NCBI RefSeq assembly: GCF_040253635.1
Contig: NZ_JBEJGX010000003.1
Span: 2,728,001-2,792,000, forward strand
Length of the DNA stretch: 64,000 nt
DNA from: Streptomyces sp. Edi2
GTDB lineage: Bacteria; Actinomycetota; Actinomycetes; Streptomycetales; Streptomycetaceae
Reading direction: 5' to 3'
The notes beneath the pieces were generated by a model. It did no database searches. It saw only the letters and a program-made list of their open reading frames with translations, and was not told where the DNA came from. Made by a program: the position numbers and the translations under genes. Positions 1-8,121 of the stretch are shown one piece after another. The first letter of the stretch is position 1, and each line of letters opens with the position of its first letter.

Positions 1-387
1 CTGCTCGGCGCCCTCGGCCTGCTCGCTCTGCTGGGCCTCGGTGACCGAGGCGCGGACCTCGTCCATGTCCAGTGCGCGGGCCTGGCCGATGACGTCCTCC
101 AGAGCCTCAGCGGGCAGCGCGCCCGGCTGGGCGAAGACCGCGATGTTCTCGCGGACGATCATCACGGTCGGGATGGACTGGATCTGCAGGGCCTGGGCCA
201 GCTCGGGCTGCGCCTCCGTGTCGACCTTGGCGAAGACGAGGTCGTCATGCGTCTCGGACGACTTCTCGAAGACCGGGCCGAACTGCTTGCACGGCCCGCA
301 CCACTCGGCCCAGAAGTCGATGAGGACGAAATCGTTGCCGGAGACGATTTCGTCGAAGTTTTCCTTGGTGAGCTCGATGGTGCTCAT
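1..387 (-). CDS. trxA: Thioredoxin (3' end outside window)
   Basis: Cytoplasmic dithiol oxidoreductase that reduces disulfides in client proteins using electrons from thioredoxin reductase. The N-terminal part reads MSTIELTKENFDEIV and is followed by the beta strand and active-site segment DFWAEWCGPCKQF, with the canonical CGPC redox motif at about residues 33-36. The later YGVRSIPTVMI-like region and a Gln/Ala/Glu-rich C-terminal tail run to the left edge, so the stop codon is not visible. The ATG at 385-387 is the only start upstream of the conserved fold. A SigR-like promoter lies about 57 bases upstream, which fits induction by thiol-oxidative stress. The family is certain; which thioredoxin paralogue it is cannot be told. 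Confidence 0.95.
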   Translation of the reverse strand, partial: MSTIELTKENFDEIVSGNDFVLIDFWAEWCGPCKQFGPVFEKSSETHDDLVFAKVDTEAQPELAQALQIQSIPTVMIVRENIAVFAQPGALPAEALEDVIGQARALDMDEVRASVTEAQQSEQAEGAEQ

Positions 388-443
388 GCGTGTTTCCCTG
401 CTTCCGGTCTGTCGACGATTGCCAGTCGGTCTCCGGCTGCGGT

Positions 444-469
444 AACGGGCACAACCCGTGACGTATTCC
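444..469 (-). promoter_or_regulatory. SigR-type promoter of the thioredoxin gene
   Basis: On the minus strand the sequence contains GGAAT (469-465), exactly 18 bases, then GTT (446-444). This matches the GGGAAT-N18-GTT consensus of the Streptomyces disulfide-stress sigma factor SigR. The predicted transcript would have a leader of about 50 bases before the thioredoxin ATG. Thioredoxin genes are classical SigR targets, so the call is an inference supported by position and spacing. Confidence 0.7.
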
Positions 470-553
470 GCACGCCGGACCGTCCCGCACCCCTGCCCAC
501 CGATCGCGTTCCTAGACATCGCAATTCACGTGGGAAACGCCACGCTCCCGCCG

Positions 554-667
554 GGCTCCACGACGGCGGATCGCCACGCCGTTCACCGGCTCCACCACGG
601 CGGATCGCCACACCGTTCACCGGCTCCACCACGGCGGATCGCCACACCGCCCACCGGGCTCCACCAC
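554..667. repeat. 34-bp tandem repeat, 3.3 copies
   Basis: Units start at 554, 588 and 622, each of the form GGCTCCACCACGGCGGATCG followed by 14 more bases; a partial fourth copy begins at 656. The repeats fill much of the 350-base space between the thioredoxin gene and the cupin gene (388-737). No gene is supported in that space, although the repeats keep several spurious frames open. Confidence 0.85.
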
Positions 668-737
668 TGCACCCCGGGGCGCCCCCGCACCCCTTGGACC
701 TCCCCTTCCATCGCGCCCCGGGAAAACGCCCCTGGCT

Positions 738-1100
738 CTAGCTCTTCGGTTTGGCGTAGTCGGTCGCCATACCGCCCGCGAAGTCGTAAAGGATCACCTG
801 TTCGTCCCCCACGACCCAGGCATCGTGACCGGGCGGGCAGACGAACACATCGCCCGGGCCCACCTCGGACTCCGCGCCGTCATTCATCCGCAGACGCATC
901 CGGCCCTGGACCATGTAGCAGTTGTGGTGTACCTCGCAGCTCTCGGTCCCGACGATCGGCCCCACCGACTCCGTCCAGTGCCAGCCGGGCTCGAAGGTGG
1001 CCACGGCAAAGTCCAGTCCGGTGAGGTGCAGGGCTTCGAGGTGGCCCCGGGGAAAGTCGCGCCGTTCATCCGGCTTGTCGACCGTCTTGACTTCCATCAT
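738..1100 (-). CDS. Small cupin-domain protein
   Basis: A 120-residue single-domain cupin. The conserved beta-barrel motifs are visible: CEVHHNCYMVQGRMRLRMNDG (first metal-binding cupin motif region, residues about 52-72) and VGPGDVFVCPPGHDAWVVGD (second motif). Proteins of this type bind a metal ion or small ligand; the substrate cannot be inferred. The ATG at 1098-1100 was chosen because GGAGG lies eight bases upstream; an ATG five codons earlier has only a poorly spaced G-run. The gene stands alone between two non-coding spacers. The next 323 bases (1101-1423) hold no supported gene. Confidence 0.8.
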   Translation of the reverse strand: MMEVKTVDKPDERRDFPRGHLEALHLTGLDFAVATFEPGWHWTESVGPIVGTESCEVHHNCYMVQGRMRLRMNDGAESEVGPGDVFVCPPGHDAWVVGDEQVILYDFAGGMATDYAKPKS

Positions 1101-1423
1101 GAGGGCTTCCTCCATCCACCCCCCTGGTGATCTGGTCATCTCGCCGCCTGATCGCCCGGTCGCCTGACCACGTGGCCATCCGGGCACACCCCCCGATCCC
1201 TCCGGTCCTTCCATGGTGCGCCGCACCGGAGCGCCCGGCCACCGCGCCGGGCGGGCCCCACCGGACCTGGCGGACCTGGCGGACCACCGGGCCCGGCGGA
1301 CCACCGGGAAGAGCCCCACCACGGCCATTCAACGGGATGTCGCCGGGGAGGTGCCGTAGCACGCAGTCGCCACCCCCGACGGCTAGCATCGCGAAAGGAC
1401 CGCCAAGAACGGAGCATTCTTCT

Positions 1424-2299
1424 GTGCGTCATCTGCGCGTAGGCGTCGCCATCTTGACCATGGGAAACCGTCCCGCCGATCTACAGGCGCTGCTGGATTC
1501 GGTGGCCAAGCAGGATCTCCCGCCGGCCCACATCGTGGTCATCGGGAACGGCTCGCCGCTCCCCCCGCTGCCGCACGGCGCCGTGGGCATCGAGCTGAGC
1601 GACAACCTGGGAATCTCCGGCGGCCGGAACGTCGCCCTGGACGAGCTGCGCAAGCTCGGGGACCTCGACATCGTGGTCGATCTGGACGACGACGGCCTGC
1701 TGATCAGCCCGGATGTGTTCAGCCGGCTGGCGGAACTGCACACCAGCGACCCGAAGTTGGGGGTCGTGAGCTTCCGCGTCGCCGACGAGCGGGGCCGTAC
1801 CCAGCGCCGGCACGTCCCGCGCCTGCGCGTCGGCGACCCGGCACGCGGCGGTCTGGTCACCACGTTCCTCGGCGGCGGGCACTCGCTGTCCGTCCCGATG
1901 CTGGACAGAATCGGCGGCTGGCCGGACGAGTTCTTCTACGCGCACGAAGAAACCGACCTGGCCTGGCGCGCCCTGGACGACGGCTGGCACATCCGCTACG
2001 CACCGGAACTGGTGCTCCAGCACCCGTACACCTCGCCCACCCGGCACGCCGTCTACCACCGCATGGTCGCCAGAAACCGCGTCTGGCTGGCCAAGCGGCA
2101 CCTGCCTGCGCTCCTGGTGCCGCTCTACCTCGGCGTATGGGCCGCACTGACAGCCGTCCGCAGCCGCTCGGCGGCGGGCCTGCGCGCCTGGGCCGCGGGC
2201 TTCGCCGAGGGGGTACGGACCCCGTGCGGACGGCGGCGGCCGATGCGCTGGCGCACGGTCTGGCGCATGACGAGGCTGGGCCGGCCCCCGGTCATCTAA
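1424..2299 (+). CDS. Family 2 glycosyltransferase (GT-A fold)
   Basis: A 291-residue inverting glycosyltransferase of the GT2 family, expected to transfer an activated sugar to a cell-envelope or exopolysaccharide acceptor. The nucleotide-binding N-terminus VAILTMGNRPADLQALLDSV, the acidic metal-binding motif DLDDD at residues 86-90 and the downstream catalytic-base segment DEFFYAHEETDLAWRALDDG (about 168-187) are all present. The C-terminal part is hydrophobic and basic and may touch the membrane. The GTG at 1424 is preferred over earlier starts in the same open frame: it directly precedes the Rossmann-like strand, has GGAG nine bases upstream, and the sequence before it is low-complexity. 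The donor sugar cannot be told; the layout is reminiscent of rhamnosyltransferase-like enzymes. Confidence 0.85.
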   Translation: MRHLRVGVAILTMGNRPADLQALLDSVAKQDLPPAHIVVIGNGSPLPPLPHGAVGIELSDNLGISGGRNVALDELRKLGDLDIVVDLDDDGLLISPDVFSRLAELHTSDPKLGVVSFRVADERGRTQRRHVPRLRVGDPARGGLVTTFLGGGHSLSVPMLDRIGGWPDEFFYAHEETDLAWRALDDGWHIRYAPELVLQHPYTSPTRHAVYHRMVARNRVWLAKRHLPALLVPLYLGVWAALTAVRSRSAAGLRAWAAGFAEGVRTPCGRRRPMRWRTVWRMTRLGRPPVI

Positions 2300-2302
2300 A
2301 GG

Positions 2303-2435
2303 GGCCCCTCCTGGCTCCCTTAAGGGGCCTCTCCAGGCTCCGGCTAGGGATCCCTTCCTGGCTCCATTAGGGGCCATCCCTCATTAGGAGCCACCCCCAT
2401 CAGGGAGCCACCCCCATCAGGGGGCCATCCCCTCC
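2303..2435. repeat. GGCTCC/GGGGCC-rich imperfect tandem repeats
   Basis: The spacer between two converging genes is built of imperfect 16-17-bp units, clearest at 2386-2418 (AGGAGCCACCCCCATC, then AGGGAGCCACCCCCATC). The palindrome AGGGGCCCCT overlaps the stop region of the glycosyltransferase gene. The self-complementary G/C blocks could end transcription from both sides, but no classical hairpin with a T-run is present. The last copies run into the 3' end of the next gene. Confidence 0.55.
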
Positions 2436-3373
2436 CTCCGCAGATACGGGTCCGTCACCCCGCCCGGGCAGGCGAGCCGTTCACGGTCCCATCCGGCACG
2501 GCGGGCCCCGGCCTGATAGGCGCTCTCGTAGAAACCGAGCACCGCAGCACGGGGATCGGCCGCGGCACGGGCCTCGTCGTACGGCAACACCGCCAAGTGG
2601 CTGCCACCGCGCTCGGCCCACTGTGCCGCCGCGGGCTCCAGCGGCTCCTCGGCCAGGCCCGCGGGCTCCGGGGCGGTGTAGGAGTAGAACGCGGGCGCGG
2701 CGAACGAGTCGTCGCCGAACCAGAAGCCGAAGCTGATGACCTCCCGGGAGTACGCCTCCCGGGTCACCGGGTCGACCTGCCCGGGCTGGTCGATATGCCG
2801 GTCGGAGAACCGGGTGTGGGCGATGTCGAAGGTGTGCCAGAAGTGATGCACCGGGCTGACCTTCCCCGAATAGCCCGCGGCGAACTCCTCCAGCACCGAC
2901 GCCACCTGGCTGAGCACCTGCCAGTAACGGGTGGCATGCCCGGCGTCGTACGTCGCATGCTCGGTGTCCTCGGCGAACGGCCGGCCGGCGTCGGGCAGGT
3001 CGAACGGCCGGGGGATGTCGGGCTCCACCCGGACGCCCAGCGCGGCCAGTGCCTCCATGACCCCTTCGTAAAAGGACGCCACGGACCGGCCGACAAGCGG
3101 AAAGGAGAACGACCGGCCGTCCAACGCCGCGACGACCAGCTGATGACCGACGAAATCAAAATCGACCGTGAACACCGGGTTACCGTCAACCTGCCCCATG
3201 GGCCGACTGGTGATTCCGCGCCCGGTGAGGTGGAACGGCACGTTCCACCAGTGATTGCGCCGCGGCCCGGCGGCCAGCCGGACCTTCCCCACGATCTGCG
3301 CGAAGCGATGCAACGTCTCTTTGGTGTCCCGCCACTCGGCGAACGGGATCGGCGGGAACAACTCCACCGTCAT
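2417..3373 (-). CDS. DUF5996 family protein
   Basis: A 318-residue soluble protein that I recognise as the DUF5996 family, widespread in actinobacteria but without an assigned biochemical function. Family-like segments include the N-terminal EWRDTKETLHRFAQIVGK, the RNHWWNVPFHLTGRGITS block and the DFVGHQLVV strand; the C-terminal third carries the SFGFWFGDD segment. No signal peptide or membrane helix is seen. The ATG at 3371-3373 is preceded by an AAGGGAAGG element; longer starts in the same frame are low-complexity. It converges with the glycosyltransferase gene and is tail-to-head with the SDR remnant. Confidence 0.75.
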   Translation of the reverse strand: MTVELFPPIPFAEWRDTKETLHRFAQIVGKVRLAAGPRRNHWWNVPFHLTGRGITSRPMGQVDGNPVFTVDFDFVGHQLVVAALDGRSFSFPLVGRSVASFYEGVMEALAALGVRVEPDIPRPFDLPDAGRPFAEDTEHATYDAGHATRYWQVLSQVASVLEEFAAGYSGKVSPVHHFWHTFDIAHTRFSDRHIDQPGQVDPVTREAYSREVISFGFWFGDDSFAAPAFYSYTAPEPAGLAEEPLEPAAAQWAERGGSHLAVLPYDEARAAADPRAAVLGFYESAYQAGARRAGWDRERLACPGGVTDPYLRREGMAP

Positions 3374-3547
3374 CACCTTCCCTTCCCGCCCCGCTCTCCT
3401 GACGGCCGGGCGGACCGGATGCCCATGATGGCCACGAGCCGGCGCAACGGCGTGCCGCCTCCCCGCAACACCCCTACCTGGACGCACCACAACCACCCGG
3501 CCAACCCACGACCGCGCTGTACCGGCATCTATCGGCGTCTATCGGCA

Positions 3548-4009
3548 TCAGGCTCGCATGCCGCCGTCGACGCGGAGGACCGTACCGGTGACGTAGGAGG
3601 CACGGTCGCTGAGGAGCCAGGCGGCGGCCTGGGCGACCTCGTCCGGATCGGCGGCGCGGCGCAGCGGGGTTTGGGCGTTGAGCTGCGCGATGGTGCCCGG
3701 GGACTTCTCCTCCCAGTCCTGCAGCATCTCGGTGCTCGTCGTGCCGGGCGCGATGGCGTTGACCCGGATCCCCTCCGGGCCGTAGGTGACGGATGCCGAC
3801 GCGGTGAGACTGTTGACCGCCCCCTTCGCCGCGCCGTACGCGGGCAGCTCGGGGTTGCCCATCAGACTGCCGACGCTGGAGGTGTTGACGATGGCGCCGC
3901 CCTTCGCCGTGGCGCGCATCGCGGCGATTTCGGCGGTCATGGCCAGCCACGCACCCTTGAGGTTGACGGCGCAGACGTGGTCGAAATCGGCCTCCGACAA
4001 CTGGTCCAT
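3548..4009 (-). pseudogene. SDR oxidoreductase lacking its N-terminal half
   Basis: The frame starts in the middle of a classical short-chain dehydrogenase: DQLSEADFDHVCAVNLKGAW, NTSSVGSLMG (catalytic Ser region), YGAAKGAVNSL (Tyr-x3-Lys), GIRVNAIAPG and the C-terminal GTVLRVDGG are intact. The glycine-rich cofactor motif and the NNAG region that should precede them are absent. Upstream sequence back to about 4100 encodes nothing like them, and the frame begins with an unrelated Gly/Pro-rich stretch. The gene has therefore lost roughly 85 residues by deletion and is unlikely to bind NAD(P). It is divergent from an intact MmyB-like regulator, the usual arrangement for such regulators and SDR targets. 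Confidence 0.8.
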
Positions 4010-4144
4010 CGGGCCGGGCGGCTGGCCCGTCGCCTGATGAGATCGGTGTGTTGTCCATGCCGACGAGCCTGTGTCCGGCCGCCTCGCTCATCCAGGCCCC
4101 CGGAGTACCTGGCTGGGCATCTCGCCCCCGCGCACACTGGGCAG

Positions 4145-5005
4145 GTGAACCGACGAGTACGGCGAGAGCTGGGCGACTTCCTGCGCAGCCGGCGCGAGCG
4201 CATCACCCCCGCGGACGTGGGGCTGCCCGCCGGACCGCGCCGCCGCACCCCGGGTCTGCGTCGCGAGGAGGTGGCACAGCCGGCCTTCATCTCGACCGAG
4301 TACTACACGCGACTGGAACAGGCCCGCGCGCTCCACCCCTCCCGCGAAGTACTGGCCCAACTTGCCCGCGCACTACGCCTGTCGGACACCGAGCGCGACC
4401 ACCTCCACCACCTCGCCGACGCCCCGCCCCTGCCTCCGCCGGGGCCTTCGCGTGAGGTACGGCAGAGCATCGTCGATCTGCTGCACCGGCTGCCGGGCGC
4501 CGCGGCGATCGTGATCTCGGCGACGTACGAGGTCATCGCCTGGAACGACCTGGCCGCCGCCCTGATGGAGGACTTCTCCGCCCTGTCGCGCCGGGACCGG
4601 AGCCTCCTCCGCCGCGCCTTCCTCGGCCCGCACCGGCACGGCCGGCGCCTGTACGGCGTCTCGGACGCGGACGCCTTCACCCGGACCTCGGCCCAGCACC
4701 TGCGCGCCGCCGCAGCGCGCTACCCCACCGACCCGGAGGTGACCGGCCTGGTCCAGGAACTCCTGGCCGACAGCGCCGAGTTCGCCCGCATCTGGGCAGC
4801 CCATGACATCACCGCCCGCCCCACCCCCTGCAAGACCTTCGCACACCCCCTCGTCGGCCCCGTCAGCGTCAACTGCGACGTCCTCGACATCACCGACCCC
4901 GACCAACAACTCCTCATCTACACCGCACCCCCCGGCACCCCCTCGGAAGAGGCCCTACGACTCCTGTCCGTCGTCGGCACACAGCGCATGGGGGTGCCCG
5001 GCTGA
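4145..5005 (+). CDS. MmyB-like helix-turn-helix transcriptional regulator
   Basis: A 286-residue regulator with an N-terminal XRE-type helix-turn-helix (RRELGDFLRSRRERITPADV, then RTPGLRREEVAQPAFISTEYYTRLEQ, about residues 5-65) and a C-terminal PAS-like ligand-binding domain (VISATYEVIAWNDLAAALM, about 115-135). This is the architecture of the MmyB-like family, which in Streptomyces usually controls a divergent SDR gene and may bind fatty-acid-like ligands. GTG at 4145 was chosen because the HTH begins directly after it; the long upstream open frame is a shadow. No good ribosome-binding site is present, so leaderless translation is possible. The normally conserved GLRREEVA-LAGVS segment reads AQPAFIS here. 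Its divergent SDR partner is truncated. Confidence 0.88.
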   Translation: MNRRVRRELGDFLRSRRERITPADVGLPAGPRRRTPGLRREEVAQPAFISTEYYTRLEQARALHPSREVLAQLARALRLSDTERDHLHHLADAPPLPPPGPSREVRQSIVDLLHRLPGAAAIVISATYEVIAWNDLAAALMEDFSALSRRDRSLLRRAFLGPHRHGRRLYGVSDADAFTRTSAQHLRAAAARYPTDPEVTGLVQELLADSAEFARIWAAHDITARPTPCKTFAHPLVGPVSVNCDVLDITDPDQQLLIYTAPPGTPSEEALRLLSVVGTQRMGVPG

Positions 5006-5021
5006 CCTGTCGCCCTCCGCC

Positions 5022-5058
5022 GTGGGCGGACGTGACTCCAACCCGCGGCCGACGGATC
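5022..5058 (-). other. Degenerate 3' tRNA fragment, candidate attachment-site copy
   Basis: The plus-strand segment GACTCCAACCCGCGGCCGAC and its flanks align, in the same orientation, with the 3' portion of the CAU tRNA gene at 24496-24569. Identity is 24 of 27 over the T-arm to anticodon-loop part and about 31 of 39 overall. The similarity stops at the anticodon loop, a common crossover position for tyrosine recombinases. The T-loop is mutated and the 5' half is missing, so it is not a tRNA gene. An integrase fragment follows within 40 bases. Confidence 0.6.
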
Positions 5059-5094
5059 ATCCGCAAACAGGAGCATCAGGAGTGGGGGACGCCC

Positions 5095-5245
5095 CCCTTC
5101 AGAGCGACCGGTCCTGGGCCCACGAGCACGGCGATCCGCTACACCCCGACCGGGCCGGAGGCCGGCCGACGCTTCAACCGGCTTGTCGAGCTGCCTGGAC
5201 TTCCTCCGGTCCGCCTGCACGACACGGTCGGTTCGAGTAGGGGCG
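5095..5245 (+). pseudogene. Fragment of a tyrosine-recombinase integrase
   Basis: In two frames the segment encodes WAHEHGDPLHPD and then RFNRLVELPGLPPVRLHD, which together match the part of actinobacterial phage/ICE integrases just before the conserved HxLR box (a VFTHEDGSPLHPDWVSRRF-type sequence). The two pieces are offset by a frameshift and the fragment ends at the HDT codons. It lies immediately inside the tRNA-like copy at 5022. A related but different fragment lies near 23.7 kb. It is non-functional debris. Confidence 0.7.
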
Positions 5246-5325
5246 GATCCGATACCGAGGCCCGGTCCAGGACGCCCTAGGATGACACCCCGCACTCAGA
5301 AACGAACACATTTTCGGGGATTGCC

Positions 5326-5751
5326 ATGTGGGAGTTCGAGCACACCATCGAGGTCGCAGAAGTGACCCCGGTCCAGGTCTGGGCCCGCTACACCGACACC
5401 GCGACCTGGCATGAGTGGAACCCCGGCATCCTGCACGTGGCCCTTGACGGCCCCTTCGCCGCTGGAACGATCCGGACGACCACCTTCCTAGACCAGGCCC
5501 CGCTGCACTCCACCATCACCGAGGCCACCGAGAACAAAGGCTTCACCGAGGAGACAACGCTCCCTGGCGTGGCAACGGTGCGGTCCATCCACCGTCTGTC
5601 CCCCCGCCCCGGTGGCGGCACTTTGATCACGCACCGCATGGTGATGGACGGACCGACCGTCAGCCAGCCGGCCGAAGCCACTGAGGATCTCACCGAGAGC
5701 CTCCGCGAAGGGCTGAAGTGCCTGGCCAAGGCTCTCCAGCAAACCGGGTGA
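5326..5751 (+). CDS. SRPBCC (START-like) family protein
   Basis: A 141-residue protein of the SRPBCC/polyketide-cyclase-like helix-grip fold. The N-terminal strand EFEHTIEVAEVTPVQVWARY, the DTATWHEWNPGI segment typical of the family and the long C-terminal helix TEDLTESLREGLKCLAKAL are present. Members bind hydrophobic ligands in a central cavity and act as cyclases, lipid binders or ligand sensors; nothing here fixes the ligand. The gene is monocistronic. It is followed by 590 bases (5752-6341) in which I see no supported gene, only short direct repeats at its start. Confidence 0.75.
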   Translation: MWEFEHTIEVAEVTPVQVWARYTDTATWHEWNPGILHVALDGPFAAGTIRTTTFLDQAPLHSTITEATENKGFTEETTLPGVATVRSIHRLSPRPGGGTLITHRMVMDGPTVSQPAEATEDLTESLREGLKCLAKALQQTG

Positions 5752-5780
5752 CCGGACTCTGCCTCCCTTTACGAATCATG

Positions 5781-5845
5781 AAGCCGGTTCCCCACAAGCC
5801 GGTTCCCCCCAAGTCAGCTCTTCACGAGTCAGCTCTTCACGAGTC
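5781..5845. repeat. Two adjacent 15-bp direct repeats
   Basis: AAGCCGGTTCCCCAC at 5781-5795 is repeated with one change at 5796-5810, and AGTCAGCTCTTCACG at 5812-5826 is repeated exactly at 5827-5841 with four more bases of a third copy. They lie just after the SRPBCC gene. The rest of the spacer up to 6341 contains no feature I can support. Confidence 0.8.
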
Positions 5846-6341
5846 CGGGAAGCCCCACCGCGGCGAGACTTCGACCGCCTGCATCTACTCGGGTTCACGG
5901 TCCTGCCACGTTGAGGGCCATGCACAGTTGTCACCTGTTTGCCGTCAGCCCTCCCATAGAGGGCCCAGCGTCGGCGGAGACGGTCCCCGGCAGCCGGCCA
6001 ATCCGGATCGGGCATCCCCCCACCACGGCGTCGGCCCGAACCCTGCAAGGTCAGTCGTAACGAACCGAGGGAGTGTTGCGACGTCAGCCAGGGGTTGCCG
6101 GCATTTCACGTGCCATCAGTACGACGCTGGATCGGCCCCCCAGGCCGCAAAGGCGTCCGCGGACCGCTGTCGCCTCGCTGGACCAGAAACCAAGAGAAGG
6201 GCAGTATGTCCGAATCGCTGAAAGCAAGTAAAAGCGACCCTGCGCGCACCTGAACCCTCAGGTCGCCGACCGCGGTCCCCCGCGCCTGCGGGGTTGCTCC
6301 CGGCACCACGCAGATGGGGCTTGCCGCGGTCTGGGCCGGGC

Positions 6342-7439
6342 TCACCCCGAGGGTTCACGCAGGCGCACCGCGAGGGCGGCGATGTCGTCGTCCAGGCGGC
6401 CTCTGCTGTAGTGGAGGAGGTCGCGGTGGAGGGCCGCGAGCAGTTCGTGGGGTGGCGTCGGGGGCTGTCGGCGCATCCAGGCCGCCAGCGGGAAGAACCG
6501 GCCGTCGCGGGCGCGGGCCTCGGCGATCCCGTCGGTATAGAGAAGCAGCAGGTCGCCGGGGGCGAAGTCGAAGGTGTCGGTGTTGTAGTGATCGCCGATC
6601 AGCTCCGCGAGGTTGAGCAGCGGCGAGGGGGCGGTGGGTTCCAGGGCGCGAAGGTCCCCACGGTTCAGGAGCAGCGGCGGCGGGTGTCCGCAGTTGAGGA
6701 TTTCGATACGCCCGCCGTCGTGCGGGATCTCGACAAGGAGGGCGGTGGCGAAGCGCTCCATCGGCCCCTCGGGGGGAAACGCGGCGTTGTAGCGGGTGCT
6801 GCTCGCGTCCAGCCGGCGCGCGACGCTGACCATGTCGGCCTCGCCGTAGGCCGCCTCCCGGAAGGAATTGACGATCGCCGCGGCCGCCCCCACTGCCGGC
6901 AGGCCCTTGCCCCGCACGTCGCCGATGAGCAGCCTGACCCCGTACCGCGTGTCGACCACCTCGTAGAAGTCCCCGCCGATACGGGCCTCCGCCGCGGCCG
7001 CGAGATACAGCGACTCGATCTCGACGCTCCCGAAACGTCGCGGCATCGGACTCAGCACCACCTGCTGCGCCGCGTCGGCGACGAGCCGCACCTGGAAGAG
7101 GGTCCGCTCCCGCTGGAGCCGGACATGGCTTCCGTACGCGGCCGCCACGGTGACCGCGATGATCCCCGCAGCCGTCCACCACGTCCCCAGGCCGGGGAAC
7201 ACGATGCTGAGGCCGATCATCAGAAAAAGGCACACCGTCCCCAGCAGAACCGTGGGGAGCACCGGCCACATGGCGGCGGCGAGGGCCGGTGCCGCAGGCA
7301 GGAGGCGGCTGAAGGCCATTTCCGGGGGTGTGGCATATGCCAGGCTGGCGATGACGACGGTGAGAATCACCGGCGACAGCCGCACCAGACTCCCCCGGCC
7401 GTGGCGACGACGGAGCCGCGGCCGTTCAGGCTCGATCAC
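6342..7439 (-). CDS. Membrane-anchored PP2C/SpoIIE-type serine phosphatase
   Basis: A 365-residue protein. The first 110 residues hold three hydrophobic segments (around 20-36, 47-78 and 84-104), followed by a PP2C-like SpoIIE domain. Catalytic metal-binding motifs are visible: EARIGGDFYEV, LLIGDVRGKGLPAVGAAA, FATALLVEI and the C-terminal LLLYTDGIAEARARDG, with RLDDDIAALAVR at the end. Such enzymes dephosphorylate anti-sigma-factor antagonists (STAS proteins) and so release alternative sigma factors; streptomycetes encode dozens. The start codon is the first ATG after a stop and precedes the first hydrophobic helix. No partner anti-sigma gene is adjacent, so the target is unknown. Confidence 0.9.
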   Translation of the reverse strand: MIEPERPRLRRRHGRGSLVRLSPVILTVVIASLAYATPPEMAFSRLLPAAPALAAAMWPVLPTVLLGTVCLFLMIGLSIVFPGLGTWWTAAGIIAVTVAAAYGSHVRLQRERTLFQVRLVADAAQQVVLSPMPRRFGSVEIESLYLAAAAEARIGGDFYEVVDTRYGVRLLIGDVRGKGLPAVGAAAAIVNSFREAAYGEADMVSVARRLDASSTRYNAAFPPEGPMERFATALLVEIPHDGGRIEILNCGHPPPLLLNRGDLRALEPTAPSPLLNLAELIGDHYNTDTFDFAPGDLLLLYTDGIAEARARDGRFFPLAAWMRRQPPTPPHELLAALHRDLLHYSRGRLDDDIAALAVRLREPSG

Positions 7440-7556
7440 ACTTCACAGAATATCTACGTAAAGGTGACATAGCGCTCTGACGGGTCGGACCGGACGTCCG
7501 GAGCCGGCCACCTGCTCCGGACCGGCTCGCCTGCTGTGGCGGTGTCTCCTCGTGCC

Positions 7557-7615
7557 GGCCTTGGCGGCCTTGGTGACATTGCCGGGCCTTGGCGGCCTTG
7601 GCGGCCTTGGCGGCG
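7557..7615. repeat. 9-bp GGCCTTGGC repeat cluster
   Basis: GGCCTTGGC occurs in near-tandem copies, first at 7558-7571 and then three to four times at 7585-7613, interrupted by GTGACATTGCCG. The cluster sits in the 383-base spacer between the phosphatase gene and the small secreted-protein gene (7440-7822), which otherwise holds only the hairpin at 7709. Confidence 0.7.
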
Positions 7616-7708
7616 TCGCACCTGCTCCGCGCTCCGCGCTCCGCGCGACTCCGGCAAGGTCCGCGAAAACCTGCGACGCCCGGGACCCGGGGCCGGGAAG
7701 CGGAAAAT

Positions 7709-7741
7709 CCGCTGCCTCGGTGTGTCGCACCGGGGCAGCGG
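7709..7741. terminator. Strong hairpin, probable bidirectional terminator
   Basis: A 14-bp stem (CCGCTGCCTCGGTG paired with 7728-7741, one G-T wobble) closes a 5-base loop. It is flanked by AAAAT on one side and ACTTT on the other, so each strand has a short T-rich tail. Its place downstream of the minus-strand small secreted-protein gene suggests that it ends that transcript. Confidence 0.65.
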
Positions 7742-7822
7742 ACTTTCGTGGCTCAGCGTCGGCGGGAAGTAGTCCTCGCCGGGTGGAGAGCGGTCAGCAG
7801 TGAACGGTCGAGGGGGCGGCGG

Positions 7823-8071
7823 TCAGCGGTTGAAGATGGGCATGATCGCCTTGCTGTCGTCGCACCACACCTCGTGGTATCCGTTCGCCTGGGCATTCGG
7901 GAGTTCCGACGCTTCGCACGCCGCCTTCGAGGGGTACCGCTCGGCACCGATGGGGACCCAGCCGTCGCCGGGGGGCGGGGCGGCGGAGGCGGTGGTGGCG
8001 GTCAGGGGGATGGCGACTGCTGCGGCACTGACAGCGAGTCCTAAGCCGATTCGGGTACGCAATGCCTTCAT
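7823..8071 (-). CDS. Small secreted protein, member A of a local pair
   Basis: An 82-residue protein starting MKALRTRIGLGLAVSAAAVA, a clear Sec signal peptide ending at an ASA-A cleavage site around residue 30. The mature part of about 52 residues has DGWVPIGAERY and YHEVWC segments and two cysteines (in ACEAS and EVWCDD) likely to form a disulfide. It is homologous to the protein encoded at 17684-17950: same signal peptide, DGWV-x-x-G-x-E-x-Y, and YHE-x-x-C. Both genes lie directly downstream of a lipoprotein gene on the minus strand. I do not recognise a named family and assign no function. A 35-bp repeat array separates it from the lipoprotein gene. Confidence 0.8.
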   Translation of the reverse strand: MKALRTRIGLGLAVSAAAVAIPLTATTASAAPPPGDGWVPIGAERYPSKAACEASELPNAQANGYHEVWCDDSKAIMPIFNR

Positions 8072-8121
8072 GGTGGTCTCCTAGCTTGTCTATCTCTTGT
8101 TTGTCTCTTGCTGGTCTTTGA

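Noticed and set aside
5022..5058. A functional tRNA gene
   Set aside because: Only the 3' part is present, the T-loop is mutated and no 5' half, D-arm or anticodon arm can be folded.
5776..6048. 90-codon minus-strand frame in the 5.8-6.3 kb spacer
   Set aside because: Its C-terminal part is produced by 15-bp direct repeats and it has no recognisable motif or upstream ribosome-binding site.
6206..6253. 15-codon frame MSESLKASKSDPART behind an AGAAGGG element
   Set aside because: A decent ribosome-binding site, but no homologue known to me, no clear downstream gene to attenuate and no other evidence of translation.
6294..7472. 392-codon plus-strand open frame opposite the SpoIIE-type phosphatase
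   Set aside because: Antisense shadow; the phosphatase carries all catalytic motifs on the other strand.
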